In this document: one piece after another, positions 54,239-62,951 of the stretch
Position numbering within the stretch: the first letter of the stretch is position 1
Layout: every line of letters starts with the position of its first letter
Assembly (NCBI GenBank): GCA_963663365.2
Contig: CAXXIH010000002.1
Location: 124,001 to 188,000 of the forward strand
Source: G963663365 sp963663365
GTDB taxonomy: Bacteria; Hinthialibacterota; Hinthialibacteria; Hinthialibacterales; G963663365
Direction of reading: 5' to 3'
Length of the DNA: 64,000 nt
Notes under the pieces: model-generated
Told to the model about the DNA's origin: nothing
The model's database searches: none
What the model saw: only the letters and a program-made list of their open reading frames with translations
Position numbers and translations under genes: made by a program

Positions 54239-54808
54239 TTAAAGCAATCCGCCGGCCGTATCGCCTTCCGGTGTCTGCCATCCGCCCACGGAACCATGAG
54301 AGAAGCGGGATATGTATCCCAGGCTTTTGATGCCATTGGAGGCATCATAGGGAGGTGTACGCGTGGTCTCGAAATGAATGCGCGCCGGTCCAAGACTTTG
54401 GATAACCCACGCTTTGTCTTTGTACCACCAATAGTCATACGAATTGCCACACGCCGGGAAACGCGAGTTGTCCTTGGGAGGACATTCGGGCCAACCGAAC
54501 GGATCTTTGGGGACGGTACTCAAAAAGGCAATCGGGGTGGTTAAGGGAAGAAAACGCAGATTCATCGGCTCAATCCACGAACCAGCCGGGAAAGAAGGAC
54601 TTTTGACCGGAGGCGGCGAGTTGTTATCTAGCCGGTACATTTCGATGGCATCGGCCAAGGTGCGTGTATCCGCATAGGCCTGCGAAATTCTGGCCTTAAT
54701 TTGGGCATTGAGGAAATTGGGAACAGCAATGGCTGCGAGTATGCCGATGATCGCAACAACGATCAGGAGTTCGATCAAAGTAAAGGCAGTAACCGGCTTG
54801 TATTTCAC
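54239..54808 (-). CDS. Type II secretion/type IV pilin-like pseudopilin, GTG start
   Basis: The 189-residue protein starts MKYKPVTA, then FTLIELLIVVAIIGILAAIA and VPNFLNAQIKARISQAYADT. GTG at 54808 is chosen because GGAGG lies 5 bases upstream and it gives a normal 8-residue leader; the frame is open to 54871. The residue before Phe is Ala, not the usual Gly, which may weaken prepilin peptidase cleavage. The end YDASNGIKSLGYISRFSHG matches the C-terminal motif of the other pseudopilins. It is a lone gene upstream of the repeat block and downstream of the fucosidase on the same strand. Confidence 0.87.
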   Translation of the reverse strand: MKYKPVTAFTLIELLIVVAIIGILAAIAVPNFLNAQIKARISQAYADTRTLADAIEMYRLDNNSPPPVKSPSFPAGSWIEPMNLRFLPLTTPIAFLSTVPKDPFGWPECPPKDNSRFPACGNSYDYWWYKDKAWVIQSLGPARIHFETTRTPPYDASNGIKSLGYISRFSHGSVGGWQTPEGDTAGGLL

Positions 54809-54882
54809 ATCGGCCTCCAAATCGAATTTGACAATAATATCCTGTTTCAAATGTTCAAAAGAAGAATACACAAATTCACTTT

Positions 54883-56949
54883 CTATTCATGAAACAAAAC
54901 ATCAGCGGGAATGAGTTGCTTCTCAATGCCCGGTCCCGCATAGGAAACCCTCAATAGAGAACCGCCCATTCCTTGGTGAAAAGCGGCGGCAATGCGATAC
55001 ACACCGGCCCGCATCGGGATTTGGATTTCACGTTCTTGGGGACCATGCTCGCCATCGTTATCGATGATCACATCATCATTTAAGAAAAGCATACTGCCAT
55101 CATCCGACTCAATATACAAAGTATAGAGTCCATCGCGTGGAATCTGTAAATACCCATCAAAACGAAAGCCAAAATGCTCGTTACGTTTGCGGGACTCAAT
55201 TGAAAACCTATCAACAACGCCTGTTTCTTGAGGTGTGGCATTTTTAAAATCGGCTGTCTTGGTCCATTTAAGGGAATCGTCTTCAAAATACACATAGTTA
55301 AGGCCGGGTTTGAGGTTCGAAGAACTTACGCTTACGGGTTCCACAGGACTTTGAAATGTCACAGACGCTTCGTGGCTCGGTATCCAGTCTTTTTTGAAGG
55401 CTTTGGCTCTTACGACCGCATCATCTTTGACAATGAAAGGCTTGGAATAACGTTTTGATTTTGGCCCAGGCTCGGTGCCATCCAAGGTGTAGCGGATCTG
55501 CGCGCCATCGGTATCCGTTTGTATGGTGACTTCAAACTTGGGTTGAGCATCGGTAAGAACACCGCCGGCAGGCGAAATTTCTATATTCGAAACAACCGGT
55601 TGCGACACGAATTTAAATACATAAGCATCGCTGGCAATTAGATTGGGATCGGCCTTTTCAGGCATGGAGATTTCCAGGCCCTTGCTGCTTTGTTTCCACT
55701 GCAACGGCTGGCTATAACCGAGCAGATAGATATCCGTGCCTTTCCGCGCACCGGCATGTTTCAGGGTGAGGGTTTCTCCCGGCCACTCTAAACTTATGGC
55801 ATAAACGGCGTCTCCCTTAGATGTATAAAAGACCTTTTCACCATCTTCGGCAAAACGCCAGGGACGGGTTTCATAGATGGCTTCGCCATTGACCTTTAAC
55901 CATTCACCCATTCCCAGCAGACGCTGCTGCATAATGACCGGAATACGTCCATCCGCTGTGGGCCCAATATCCAGAAGCAGGTTGCCGCCATGGCAAACCA
56001 CGTTAATGAGAATCTGAAGGAGTTCTTTTACGGAGCGGTAATTATCAATGTTTTCATTTCGATTATAGCCAAAGGATGCACCGATCCCGCGGCATTCCTC
56101 CCAGTCGCGGCCATGGCGGAGGAGCTCAGCGGCACGTTCAGGTTGGTATTCGGTTGTGTAAAAACCGCCATGATTAAAACGTGTTCCATGGCCCCAACGG
56201 TCATTAATTACGATCTCGTTGCTATTGGGAGCATTGTTGAACAGCCAGGCTAGAAATTCTTCGCTACGCCATGTTGAAGGGGACTGATCCCACTCACCAT
56301 CACCCCAGACAATGGAAGGCTCATAGCGGGTGACCAGGTCTTTGATTTGGGGGAGCATGTGCTCATCGACATAACGATCAACGTCGGATAAGTACAGCGG
56401 ATTGTACCATTCATAAAGAGAATAATAGAAACCCATTTTAATACTGCGGGCGCGAACGGCATTTATGAGATCGCCACAAAGATCGCGGTGAGGCCCACAG
56501 TCGACACTGTTCCAATTCCAACTTTGCGGGCTGGGCCAAAGGCAGAAGCCATCGTGGTGTTTTGAAGTAAGCACGACATAACGCGCCCCGGCGCGGGAGA
56601 AGATATCGGCCCACTCATCGGGATCGAAAAGTTCGGCCTTGAACATCGAGGCAAAGTCCTGGTAGGTGAAATCATCACCATAGACGCGCTCATGAAATTT
56701 ACTGGTTTCGCTTTCGGGATTGTGAAGAGCGTTCCAATACCATTCGGAATAGCTGCCTTTACGTCCATAAGAAGGAACGGAGTAGACACCCCAATGGATG
56801 AAGATTCCGAATTTCGCATCGCGGAACCATTCCGGATTGGGGCGGTTATCCAGCGATTCCCAATTCGGCTCAAAGGGCTGCGCAGAACTCAAGTTCACGG
56901 CACATAAGACGGCGGCGATCACGGTTAGGCGAAAAGCGGAAAACTTCAT
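54883..56949 (-). CDS. Alpha-L-fucosidase (GH29) with Fn3-like and PA14 domains
   Basis: The 688-residue secreted protein opens with a signal peptide (to about SSA, residue 23). The GH29 barrel follows: WFRDAKFGIFIHWGVYSVPS, YVVLTSKHHDGFCLWPS and the nucleophile segment SIVWGDGEWD with Asp217. The acid/base residue is not obvious. A chitobiase/Fn3-like segment (YTLDGTEPGPKSKRYSKPFI) is at about 475-540 and a PA14-like region at about 590-680 (LYIESDDGSMLFLNDDVIID). The enzyme would remove alpha-L-fucose from glycans outside the cell or in the periplasm. GGAGG lies 7 bases before ATG 56949. It is divergent from a sulfatase, with hairpins between. Confidence 0.93.
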   Translation of the reverse strand: MKFSAFRLTVIAAVLCAVNLSSAQPFEPNWESLDNRPNPEWFRDAKFGIFIHWGVYSVPSYGRKGSYSEWYWNALHNPESETSKFHERVYGDDFTYQDFASMFKAELFDPDEWADIFSRAGARYVVLTSKHHDGFCLWPSPQSWNWNSVDCGPHRDLCGDLINAVRARSIKMGFYYSLYEWYNPLYLSDVDRYVDEHMLPQIKDLVTRYEPSIVWGDGEWDQSPSTWRSEEFLAWLFNNAPNSNEIVINDRWGHGTRFNHGGFYTTEYQPERAAELLRHGRDWEECRGIGASFGYNRNENIDNYRSVKELLQILINVVCHGGNLLLDIGPTADGRIPVIMQQRLLGMGEWLKVNGEAIYETRPWRFAEDGEKVFYTSKGDAVYAISLEWPGETLTLKHAGARKGTDIYLLGYSQPLQWKQSSKGLEISMPEKADPNLIASDAYVFKFVSQPVVSNIEISPAGGVLTDAQPKFEVTIQTDTDGAQIRYTLDGTEPGPKSKRYSKPFIVKDDAVVRAKAFKKDWIPSHEASVTFQSPVEPVSVSSSNLKPGLNYVYFEDDSLKWTKTADFKNATPQETGVVDRFSIESRKRNEHFGFRFDGYLQIPRDGLYTLYIESDDGSMLFLNDDVIIDNDGEHGPQEREIQIPMRAGVYRIAAAFHQGMGGSLLRVSYAGPGIEKQLIPADVLFHE

Positions 56950-57048
56950 CACAATTCCTCCACGGCATTATTTGGTTTCAACAAGATACACGAACAGCGG
57001 CTCATTTGAAATCCGCCCAGGATTGCCAATCCGATAGCCAGTGTGGCA

Positions 57049-57087
57049 AGCCCATGGTACCATGGGCTATCCTGCATGAGGCAGGAT
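57049..57087. promoter_or_regulatory. 20-bp palindrome and hairpin between fucosidase and sulfatase
   Basis: AGCCCATGGTACCATGGGCT (57049-57068) is a perfect 20-bp palindrome and is followed directly by ATCCTGC-ATGAG-GCAGGAT (57069-57087). Both lie in the 161-base divergent intergenic region, close to the start of the sulfatase gene. It could be a shared operator or another repeat hairpin. Confidence 0.55.
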
Positions 57088-57110
57088 AGAAGGCCGGAGG
57101 CAAAAGAATC

Positions 57111-58667
57111 ATGAATGAAAAACCATCCAGGCGGGAATGCTTGAAGACTCTGGGTGCGGGTGCTTTTGCGCTGACGCAAGGAAGGGATTTATTGGGAATG
57201 GAACAGGCTACAGATCTGCCGAATGTATTAATTATCCATGTGGATCAACACCGTTTCGATTGCCTTGGTGTATGCGGTAATCCGGACATCCTAACACCAC
57301 ACATTGATTCATTGGCATCCGATGGTGTTCGATACGAGAATAGTTATTGTCCATTTCCAGTTTGTACACCATCGCGCTATTCCCTGCTCTGCGGCCAATA
57401 CGTACACCAGCATCGCGGATTCAACAATCACTGCACTTTGGCGACAGATATTCCGACATTCCCCCGTCTGATGCGGTCCGCCGGTTACAAAACTAAATCC
57501 GTCGGCAAAATGCATTTCACGCCCACCTATCTCGATACAGGCTTTGAAGAGATGGAACTTTCGGAACAGGACGGCCCGGGACGTTGGGATGACGATTATC
57601 ATCGTTACCTGATGAAACGAGGACTTGTGGACCTGAACGATTTGGAGGATCAGCGGCGGGAATACCGTGAAAAAGCCCGCCCGGAATACCGTCCCAGCTT
57701 CGGTGCACTGGTATCGAATCTGCCGGAAGAACATCATTCGACTACATGGATCGCGGAACGCGCGCTCGATACGCTGAAATCCTGGGATAACAAAAAGCCG
57801 AATTTGCTCATGGCCGGTTTTATCAAACCGCACCATCCATTCGATCCTCCTGCGCCATGGCATGAGAAATACGATCCCTCCAAACTGACGATTTTGCCGG
57901 GATGGACAAACGAATGTTTGGAGCGGGATTACCTGTATTCACACGGCTATTTCGATAGCAAGACACTTACGGAAGATTCCTATCGTAAAGCGATGGCATA
58001 TTACTATGCATCGATCTCGCAAATTGATCACCATGTGGGGCGTATGATCGATCGTCTTAAAGAAAAGAATCTATACGACAATACGATGATTGTGTTCACA
58101 AGCGACCACGGAGAGTATATGGGATTCCATCACCTAATGCTTAAGGGGAACTATATGTACGATCCGGTCATACGGATTCCTTTGATTATTAAGTACCCCC
58201 AAAGCCAACAAGCGGGAACCGTATCGAAAGCGATGGTCAACAATATCGATCTTGCGCCGACAATTCTGAAAACATCCGGATTGGAACCTTCCGCGGAAAT
58301 GAAGGGTTTCGATTTGCGTGATGGAGGGAGCGGACACAGCATAATTTTCTGCGGCCGCACGGAATGTGTGGCCCGCACCCAAACAAAAAAACTGATCACG
58401 ACACAACGCGAACGCGGGGAGAATCTATATTTCGATCTGGAAAAAGATCCATTTGAAATGGAAAACCGTTACGACGATGCATCCTGCCGTGCTGACATCG
58501 AAGAACTACAAAAAGCGCTCGATGAATGGCAACCGGCCTCCTATCGGGACCGGGAAATTTGTTTGGATGAGGATGCGCAGCAAATCCGGCAGCCGAACGT
58601 TCCTTCATTGGACCGCAGCCACCGCGATGCAATTATCAAATACTATTGGGAAAATTGCCCGCTTTAA
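57111..58667 (+). CDS. Sulfatase (S1 family), Tat-type leader
   Basis: The 518-residue protein has the leader MNEKPSRRECLKTLGAGAFA and the sulfatase core: NVLIIHVDQHRFDCLGVCGN, CTPSR with Cys85 as the formylglycine site, SVGKMHFTPTYLDTGF and FTSDHGEYMGFHHLMLKGNY. The C-terminus has NLYFDLEKDPFEMENRYDD. It is divergent from the alpha-L-fucosidase, a pairing expected for removal of sulfate and fucose from the same polymer. GGAGG lies about 12 bases before the ATG. Confidence 0.93.
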   Translation: MNEKPSRRECLKTLGAGAFALTQGRDLLGMEQATDLPNVLIIHVDQHRFDCLGVCGNPDILTPHIDSLASDGVRYENSYCPFPVCTPSRYSLLCGQYVHQHRGFNNHCTLATDIPTFPRLMRSAGYKTKSVGKMHFTPTYLDTGFEEMELSEQDGPGRWDDDYHRYLMKRGLVDLNDLEDQRREYREKARPEYRPSFGALVSNLPEEHHSTTWIAERALDTLKSWDNKKPNLLMAGFIKPHHPFDPPAPWHEKYDPSKLTILPGWTNECLERDYLYSHGYFDSKTLTEDSYRKAMAYYYASISQIDHHVGRMIDRLKEKNLYDNTMIVFTSDHGEYMGFHHLMLKGNYMYDPVIRIPLIIKYPQSQQAGTVSKAMVNNIDLAPTILKTSGLEPSAEMKGFDLRDGGSGHSIIFCGRTECVARTQTKKLITTQRERGENLYFDLEKDPFEMENRYDDASCRADIEELQKALDEWQPASYRDREICLDEDAQQIRQPNVPSLDRSHRDAIIKYYWENCPL

Positions 58668-58703
58668 TTAGGCCGCATTCACGCGCGCTGTTTGTATGTA
58701 GCT

Positions 58704-59273
58704 ATGCTGATTCTTGAAGTTCTCGCGCTCGCGCTCGGTTTGACAATGGATGTGCTGAGCGTATCCATTGCTGTCGGATTGTCACTTCCGGATAGTTCAC
58801 TACGGCAACGGCTCAGGCTGACATTTCATTTTGCTCTGTTTCATTTTTTGATGCCGGCATTGGGATGGCTGGCGGGTATTTCGATACAGCAACAAATAAG
58901 GAGTTTCGATCACTGGATCGCCTTTGTGCTTCTGAGTGCGCTGGGTATCAAAATGATCAAAGATTGGCGTAGCGAAGAAGATGTCTTCAGCAATGATCCG
59001 ACGCGCGGTATGACCATGGTTACGCTCTGTATCGCCACAAGTATCGACGCGCTTGCCGTGGGTGTGAGCATTGCACTTTTGCATGTGGATGTTTGGCAAG
59101 TGGGTATCCTGGTGGGGCTTTCGGCCGCCCTGATGACGACTATCGGCTTGAATTTCGGAAGAAGTATCGGCCAGAAGATGCAGTCTTGGGCACGTTTATT
59201 CGGCGGGCTGGCAATTATCGCAGTAGGTGTCAAAATTTTGATCGACCACAGTCATATAGCGGGTATGGTTTAG
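58704..59273 (+). CDS. mntP: Manganese efflux pump MntP family protein
   Basis: The 189-residue protein has six hydrophobic segments and the paired MntP motifs LGLTMDVLSVSIAVG and TSIDALAVGVSIAL, whose aspartates carry Mn2+. The ATG at 58704 is chosen over a TTG at 58692 because the N-terminus then has the usual length before TMD. It follows the sulfatase after 36 bases on the same strand, and it converges on the Na/Pi cotransporter gene with only 3 bases between stops. Confidence 0.9.
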   Translation: MLILEVLALALGLTMDVLSVSIAVGLSLPDSSLRQRLRLTFHFALFHFLMPALGWLAGISIQQQIRSFDHWIAFVLLSALGIKMIKDWRSEEDVFSNDPTRGMTMVTLCIATSIDALAVGVSIALLHVDVWQVGILVGLSAALMTTIGLNFGRSIGQKMQSWARLFGGLAIIAVGVKILIDHSHIAGMV

Positions 59274-59276
59274 CGA

Positions 59277-60977
59277 TTAGGCGGCGGCTGATTCATCTTC
59301 CATATCGAGGACCGATTTAGCAATCCTTTTCGAGAAATAGTAAATCCGTTTTAGGTTCTCAATTACATCGATTTCGATTCGATAATCGGCGGAATCAAAC
59401 GTATCCTGTTGACTTAGGCAGATAATAAGATCTTCGCGGGCATTGTCAGCGAGGTCACCAATATCTTCTTTGGCATCGAGGACTTCAATAGCAGCGGAGA
59501 TATCCGCCTGCGCCAAGGCAACCATAGAACGCTCAACACTCCATACAATCCGCTCAAAAAGCGGCTTCATACGCCGGAGTGCATCTTCACCGATCTGAAC
59601 ATCACGTCCGACGCGCTCAAGCCCCACGGTGACCAAATTGGTTTCAATGGTATCGCCGATATTCTCTATATAATTGGCCGCGGCAATAAAGTCATGAACC
59701 TGGCGGGCCTGATCCAACGTCAATTCTTCTTGTGTCAGTCTGCCCAAAAATCCAACAATCGATTCATGCAGCGCATCGACGGTGTCATCCATTTTGGCAA
59801 TGGCGAGAACATCTTCTTTGTTGCCATGCAAAACAGTGGCCGGCGCTTTATTGACCATTTTCAGGGCAAAATCCCCAAGCCTTACCAGTTCACGGCGAAC
59901 ATTATCGAGGGCCAACGAGGGAGTTTCTAATAGGATATCTGTCAGGAATTGAGGCTGAGCCAACAGTTCCCGCTTGGACATGCGATGCGGAATCAATCTT
60001 TGAACCATTGCGGCAATCGGTCTGGTAAACCATATGAAGATCAACGTATTGGCAACATTAAAAACGGTATGCGCATTGGCAATCTGACGCGGTGTTTCAG
60101 CGGCCCGGCGGGCCTCCCCCTCAAGTCCTTCAGCCATTGGAGAAAACCAACGCACGAAGTTTGCCAAATTATCCAAGAAAAATACCCAGATTAAGACGCC
60201 GAAGATATTGAAGGCAATGTGTATGGCCGCCGCCTGCAAGGCTTCAGCCGGCTTGCCAATCGAGGCGAGTAAGGCGGTGACACACGTTCCGATATTTGCG
60301 CCAAAGGCGATGGCAATGCCAGCCTCTAAGGTGATGAATCCTTGGCTCGCAAGGACGATTACAATCCCCGTTGTGACGGCCGAACTTTGGACCAACGCGG
60401 TAAAGACCGCTCCGGCGAGAATGCCGAGCAGCGGATTGCCCATATCGCGCATCCATTGAATGAACGGATCATAGGTTCTTAAAGCCTGGGTTGAATCGCT
60501 CATGACTTCCATGCCATAAAAAATGAGGCCGAATCCCATGATGAGCGAGCCATAGCGTTTTAACCGGTCGTGTTTGATGATATATCGAAGCGCGAAACCG
60601 ACGGCAACCATAAGCAGGCCATACTTTGTGATCTTAAAGGCGATGATCTGGGCGGTAACCGTTGAACCAATATTGGCTCCCATGATAATTCCGACCGATT
60701 GAGCCAAACTTAGCAGCCCGGCAGAGACAAAACCGACAACCAATACCGTTGTTACGGATGACGATTGAATAACGGCGGTTACAAACGCACCCGTGAAAGC
60801 AGCTTTGAAACGATTGGTGGTCAGCCGGGCCAGAAGGTGTTTCATTCCTCCTCCAGCTACGGATTTGAGCGCATCCGTCATTTGTTCGAGCCCCGATAAG
60901 AACAGAGCGAGGCCGCCACATAGACCGATGACAATTGCACCAACATCCAGTGTTGCCAAGTTTTCAGAACCATCCAT
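59277..60977 (-). CDS. Na/Pi cotransporter (NptA/YjbB-like) with PhoU-like C-terminus
   Basis: The 566-residue protein has two copies of the Na/Pi cotransporter motif: AVIQSSSVTTVLVVGFV and ALVQSSAVTTGIVIVLAS, each followed by GANIGSTVTA or GANIGTCVTA. The last 200 residues (from about residue 345) are soluble and helical with two PhoU-like repeats. It would export or import phosphate with sodium. No pho gene lies nearby. The gene is convergent with mntP. Confidence 0.9.
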   Translation of the reverse strand: MDGSENLATLDVGAIVIGLCGGLALFLSGLEQMTDALKSVAGGGMKHLLARLTTNRFKAAFTGAFVTAVIQSSSVTTVLVVGFVSAGLLSLAQSVGIIMGANIGSTVTAQIIAFKITKYGLLMVAVGFALRYIIKHDRLKRYGSLIMGFGLIFYGMEVMSDSTQALRTYDPFIQWMRDMGNPLLGILAGAVFTALVQSSAVTTGIVIVLASQGFITLEAGIAIAFGANIGTCVTALLASIGKPAEALQAAAIHIAFNIFGVLIWVFFLDNLANFVRWFSPMAEGLEGEARRAAETPRQIANAHTVFNVANTLIFIWFTRPIAAMVQRLIPHRMSKRELLAQPQFLTDILLETPSLALDNVRRELVRLGDFALKMVNKAPATVLHGNKEDVLAIAKMDDTVDALHESIVGFLGRLTQEELTLDQARQVHDFIAAANYIENIGDTIETNLVTVGLERVGRDVQIGEDALRRMKPLFERIVWSVERSMVALAQADISAAIEVLDAKEDIGDLADNAREDLIICLSQQDTFDSADYRIEIDVIENLKRIYYFSKRIAKSVLDMEDESAAA

Positions 60978-61059
60978 AGCCGGTTTCGCCTTACAATAAA
61001 TTTATCCCCGATTCTTTATATTATAATATATTTTACAGTTTTTATACAAGCAGGTGAGA

Positions 61060-61613
61060 AAATACCCGGGTGGGCCGTCAGGGGATCCCTGCGGGGCGCG
61101 GCCATTCGGTCGCGAGAAAGTGGAATTGCCTCGCACTTTCAGCGCTTAGGATTTTTGGGGGATAATAACCCAGGGCGACATTCGTCCGCCTTCGGCGTCC
61201 AAACTCTGCCCTGGGCTACACTTGCTACGCGCTTTCAGCGCTTGGTGTGTTTCATTAAGAGAGATCGTGAATGGCGGGGGAGTTTTTGGGATTAGCAAAC
61301 CTTTGTACCGCCTCTTGCGCCTTACGGCGCGCAGATAAAAGATTTATCTGCGCCACCCAGTAGAGATTATTGGATGGATAGAGAGAGAGATAGATAGATA
61401 CATATGCATCTATTGTATTAAGGCGGCTCATCAGGAGATTCGCCCTCCCGCCCGGGTACCCCGGTGGGCAAGATGCCTACTGGCACACGATTTCGGAGTG
61501 TATTTATTAAATATTCCTGATCAGCACCCTGCAATGCAGAGTATCGATAGTCGATTTGGCTCGTGGCGACATTGCCCTTGATTTTTAAGACAGTCGCTCC
61601 CGCCGGTGCATAT
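61060..61613. repeat. Composite intergenic repeat block
   Basis: Modules: gcgctttcagcgcttgg words (61211), the hairpin CGCC-TTC-GGCG at 61187-61197, the 11-bp hairpin GCGCAGATAAA-aga-TTTATCTGCGC at 61329-61353, a short GATA-type microsatellite near 61383-61400, a cggctcatcaggagattcgc word (about 61425), cccgggtaccccggtgggca (about 61451) and cacgatttcggagtgtat (about 61486). No gene is credible. Confidence 0.82.
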
Positions 61614-62762
61614 TTACATCTGTATGAATTGGGTAATGAACGGCCACATTAAGTCTTTGTAAAAGCGATGGCCTTCTTCACCCCAGCGGTGTTCAAAACA
61701 TTCGGGATGACCGGAAGCCTCATAGATAGACTTAAGACGATTTGCTGCATATTCAATAGATTCGTTTGAATGAAGACTGTCCTTTTTTCCATTTACGGCC
61801 AGGAAACAACGCGGGGCAATTAATCCGGCGACATCGTATAGATCCCCAAACTCCAAAATGCCGGGAACCGCATTGCAGTCGCAGTGATAAATATAACCAT
61901 CCGGTCCGGCAATCACCGAAAACGCGCAGCTGGATACTCCTACGGTTATCCTGGTATCGCAAGCGGGCGCATAAGTGGATACCATTCCACCTCCGGAATT
62001 CCCCATCATTAGGATATTATTTTTATTGACATCAAGATGGGTTAAGGCCCAATCGATAATTTTCTGCATATCCCAGACTCGTTCGCCAAGAGGCGTTCTC
62101 CCGGCAAAAATGCAATGAATTAATTGGCTGCGGCAATCGCGCTGCCCATGCCGTCCTTTGATATCGGGCACACCATCGACGCTAAGGCCGCGTGTGGCGG
62201 GGGCTATCGCGATGTAACCGCGGCGAACGGCTTGTACGGCGACATCCCGATCTTCCGTTTCAATCTTTATGCGTTCTTTTTCATCCTTAAAAAGGCCCGC
62301 AGAGACATCCATACCGGTTTTGCTATGCCCATGCGGTGTGACGGCCAGCGGAAACGGCCCTTTGCCATCCGGTATGAGCAGCCAAAATGGAATCGAAACA
62401 TCGAGTTCAGTTTGTATGCTTCCTCGGCGGCGTATATACCCTTCACATGGCAGGGACTCTTCAAGCGTGACGGCGCACGTATGGCTCTCATTTTGCCGGG
62501 CGATTCGATCCAGGCCCAACAGTCTGATCAGTTCGGCCCGGGCCTCCTTTTGCCATTGATCAAATCCTCCGGGATAATCGGCTCGAAATGCGAATCGGCG
62601 ATTGGATTCGGAATAAAGCCTTTTTAGATAGGCTTTGACGCGATCCGGGTATTCTTTAGGCGGCTCCTCGGCCGCATTTGCCGCCATCGTCCCTGCATAT
62701 CCCGCTACGGGGATAGTTCCCAACATGTGAAGAAATGTCCGTCGACCCGTTTCGAGCGCCAT
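61614..62762 (-). CDS. Tat-exported alpha/beta hydrolase (acetyl-esterase/dienelactone-hydrolase-like)
   Basis: The 382-residue protein begins MALETGRRTFLHMLGTIPVA, a Tat-type leader to about residue 31. The fold follows with PFPLAVTPHGHSKTGMDVSA, the elbow ILMMGNSGGGMVSTYAP (Ser256) and GEEGHRFYKD near the end, with the likely catalytic histidine at about 366. The family contains deacetylases of plant polysaccharide and dienelactone-type hydrolases. AGAGGC lies 7 bases before the ATG. The gene is divergent from anmK. Confidence 0.85.
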   Translation of the reverse strand: MALETGRRTFLHMLGTIPVAGYAGTMAANAAEEPPKEYPDRVKAYLKRLYSESNRRFAFRADYPGGFDQWQKEARAELIRLLGLDRIARQNESHTCAVTLEESLPCEGYIRRRGSIQTELDVSIPFWLLIPDGKGPFPLAVTPHGHSKTGMDVSAGLFKDEKERIKIETEDRDVAVQAVRRGYIAIAPATRGLSVDGVPDIKGRHGQRDCRSQLIHCIFAGRTPLGERVWDMQKIIDWALTHLDVNKNNILMMGNSGGGMVSTYAPACDTRITVGVSSCAFSVIAGPDGYIYHCDCNAVPGILEFGDLYDVAGLIAPRCFLAVNGKKDSLHSNESIEYAANRLKSIYEASGHPECFEHRWGEEGHRFYKDLMWPFITQFIQM

Positions 62763-62951
62763 CGGTATTGCCTCTCAATTCTATGTTTGCCGCCAAATCC
62801 GGTTCCCAATTATCCATCAATGCCCCCGGCCTGGCCATGGAGTGTTTTGCGTATTCAGTTCATCTTTTTTCCAAATTGGGTTCTTTGTGTTGATGCAAAA
62901 GTACTCTTGTCTCATACTCGCATTGAGGCATCTCTGACGGCGGAAAAGCAG

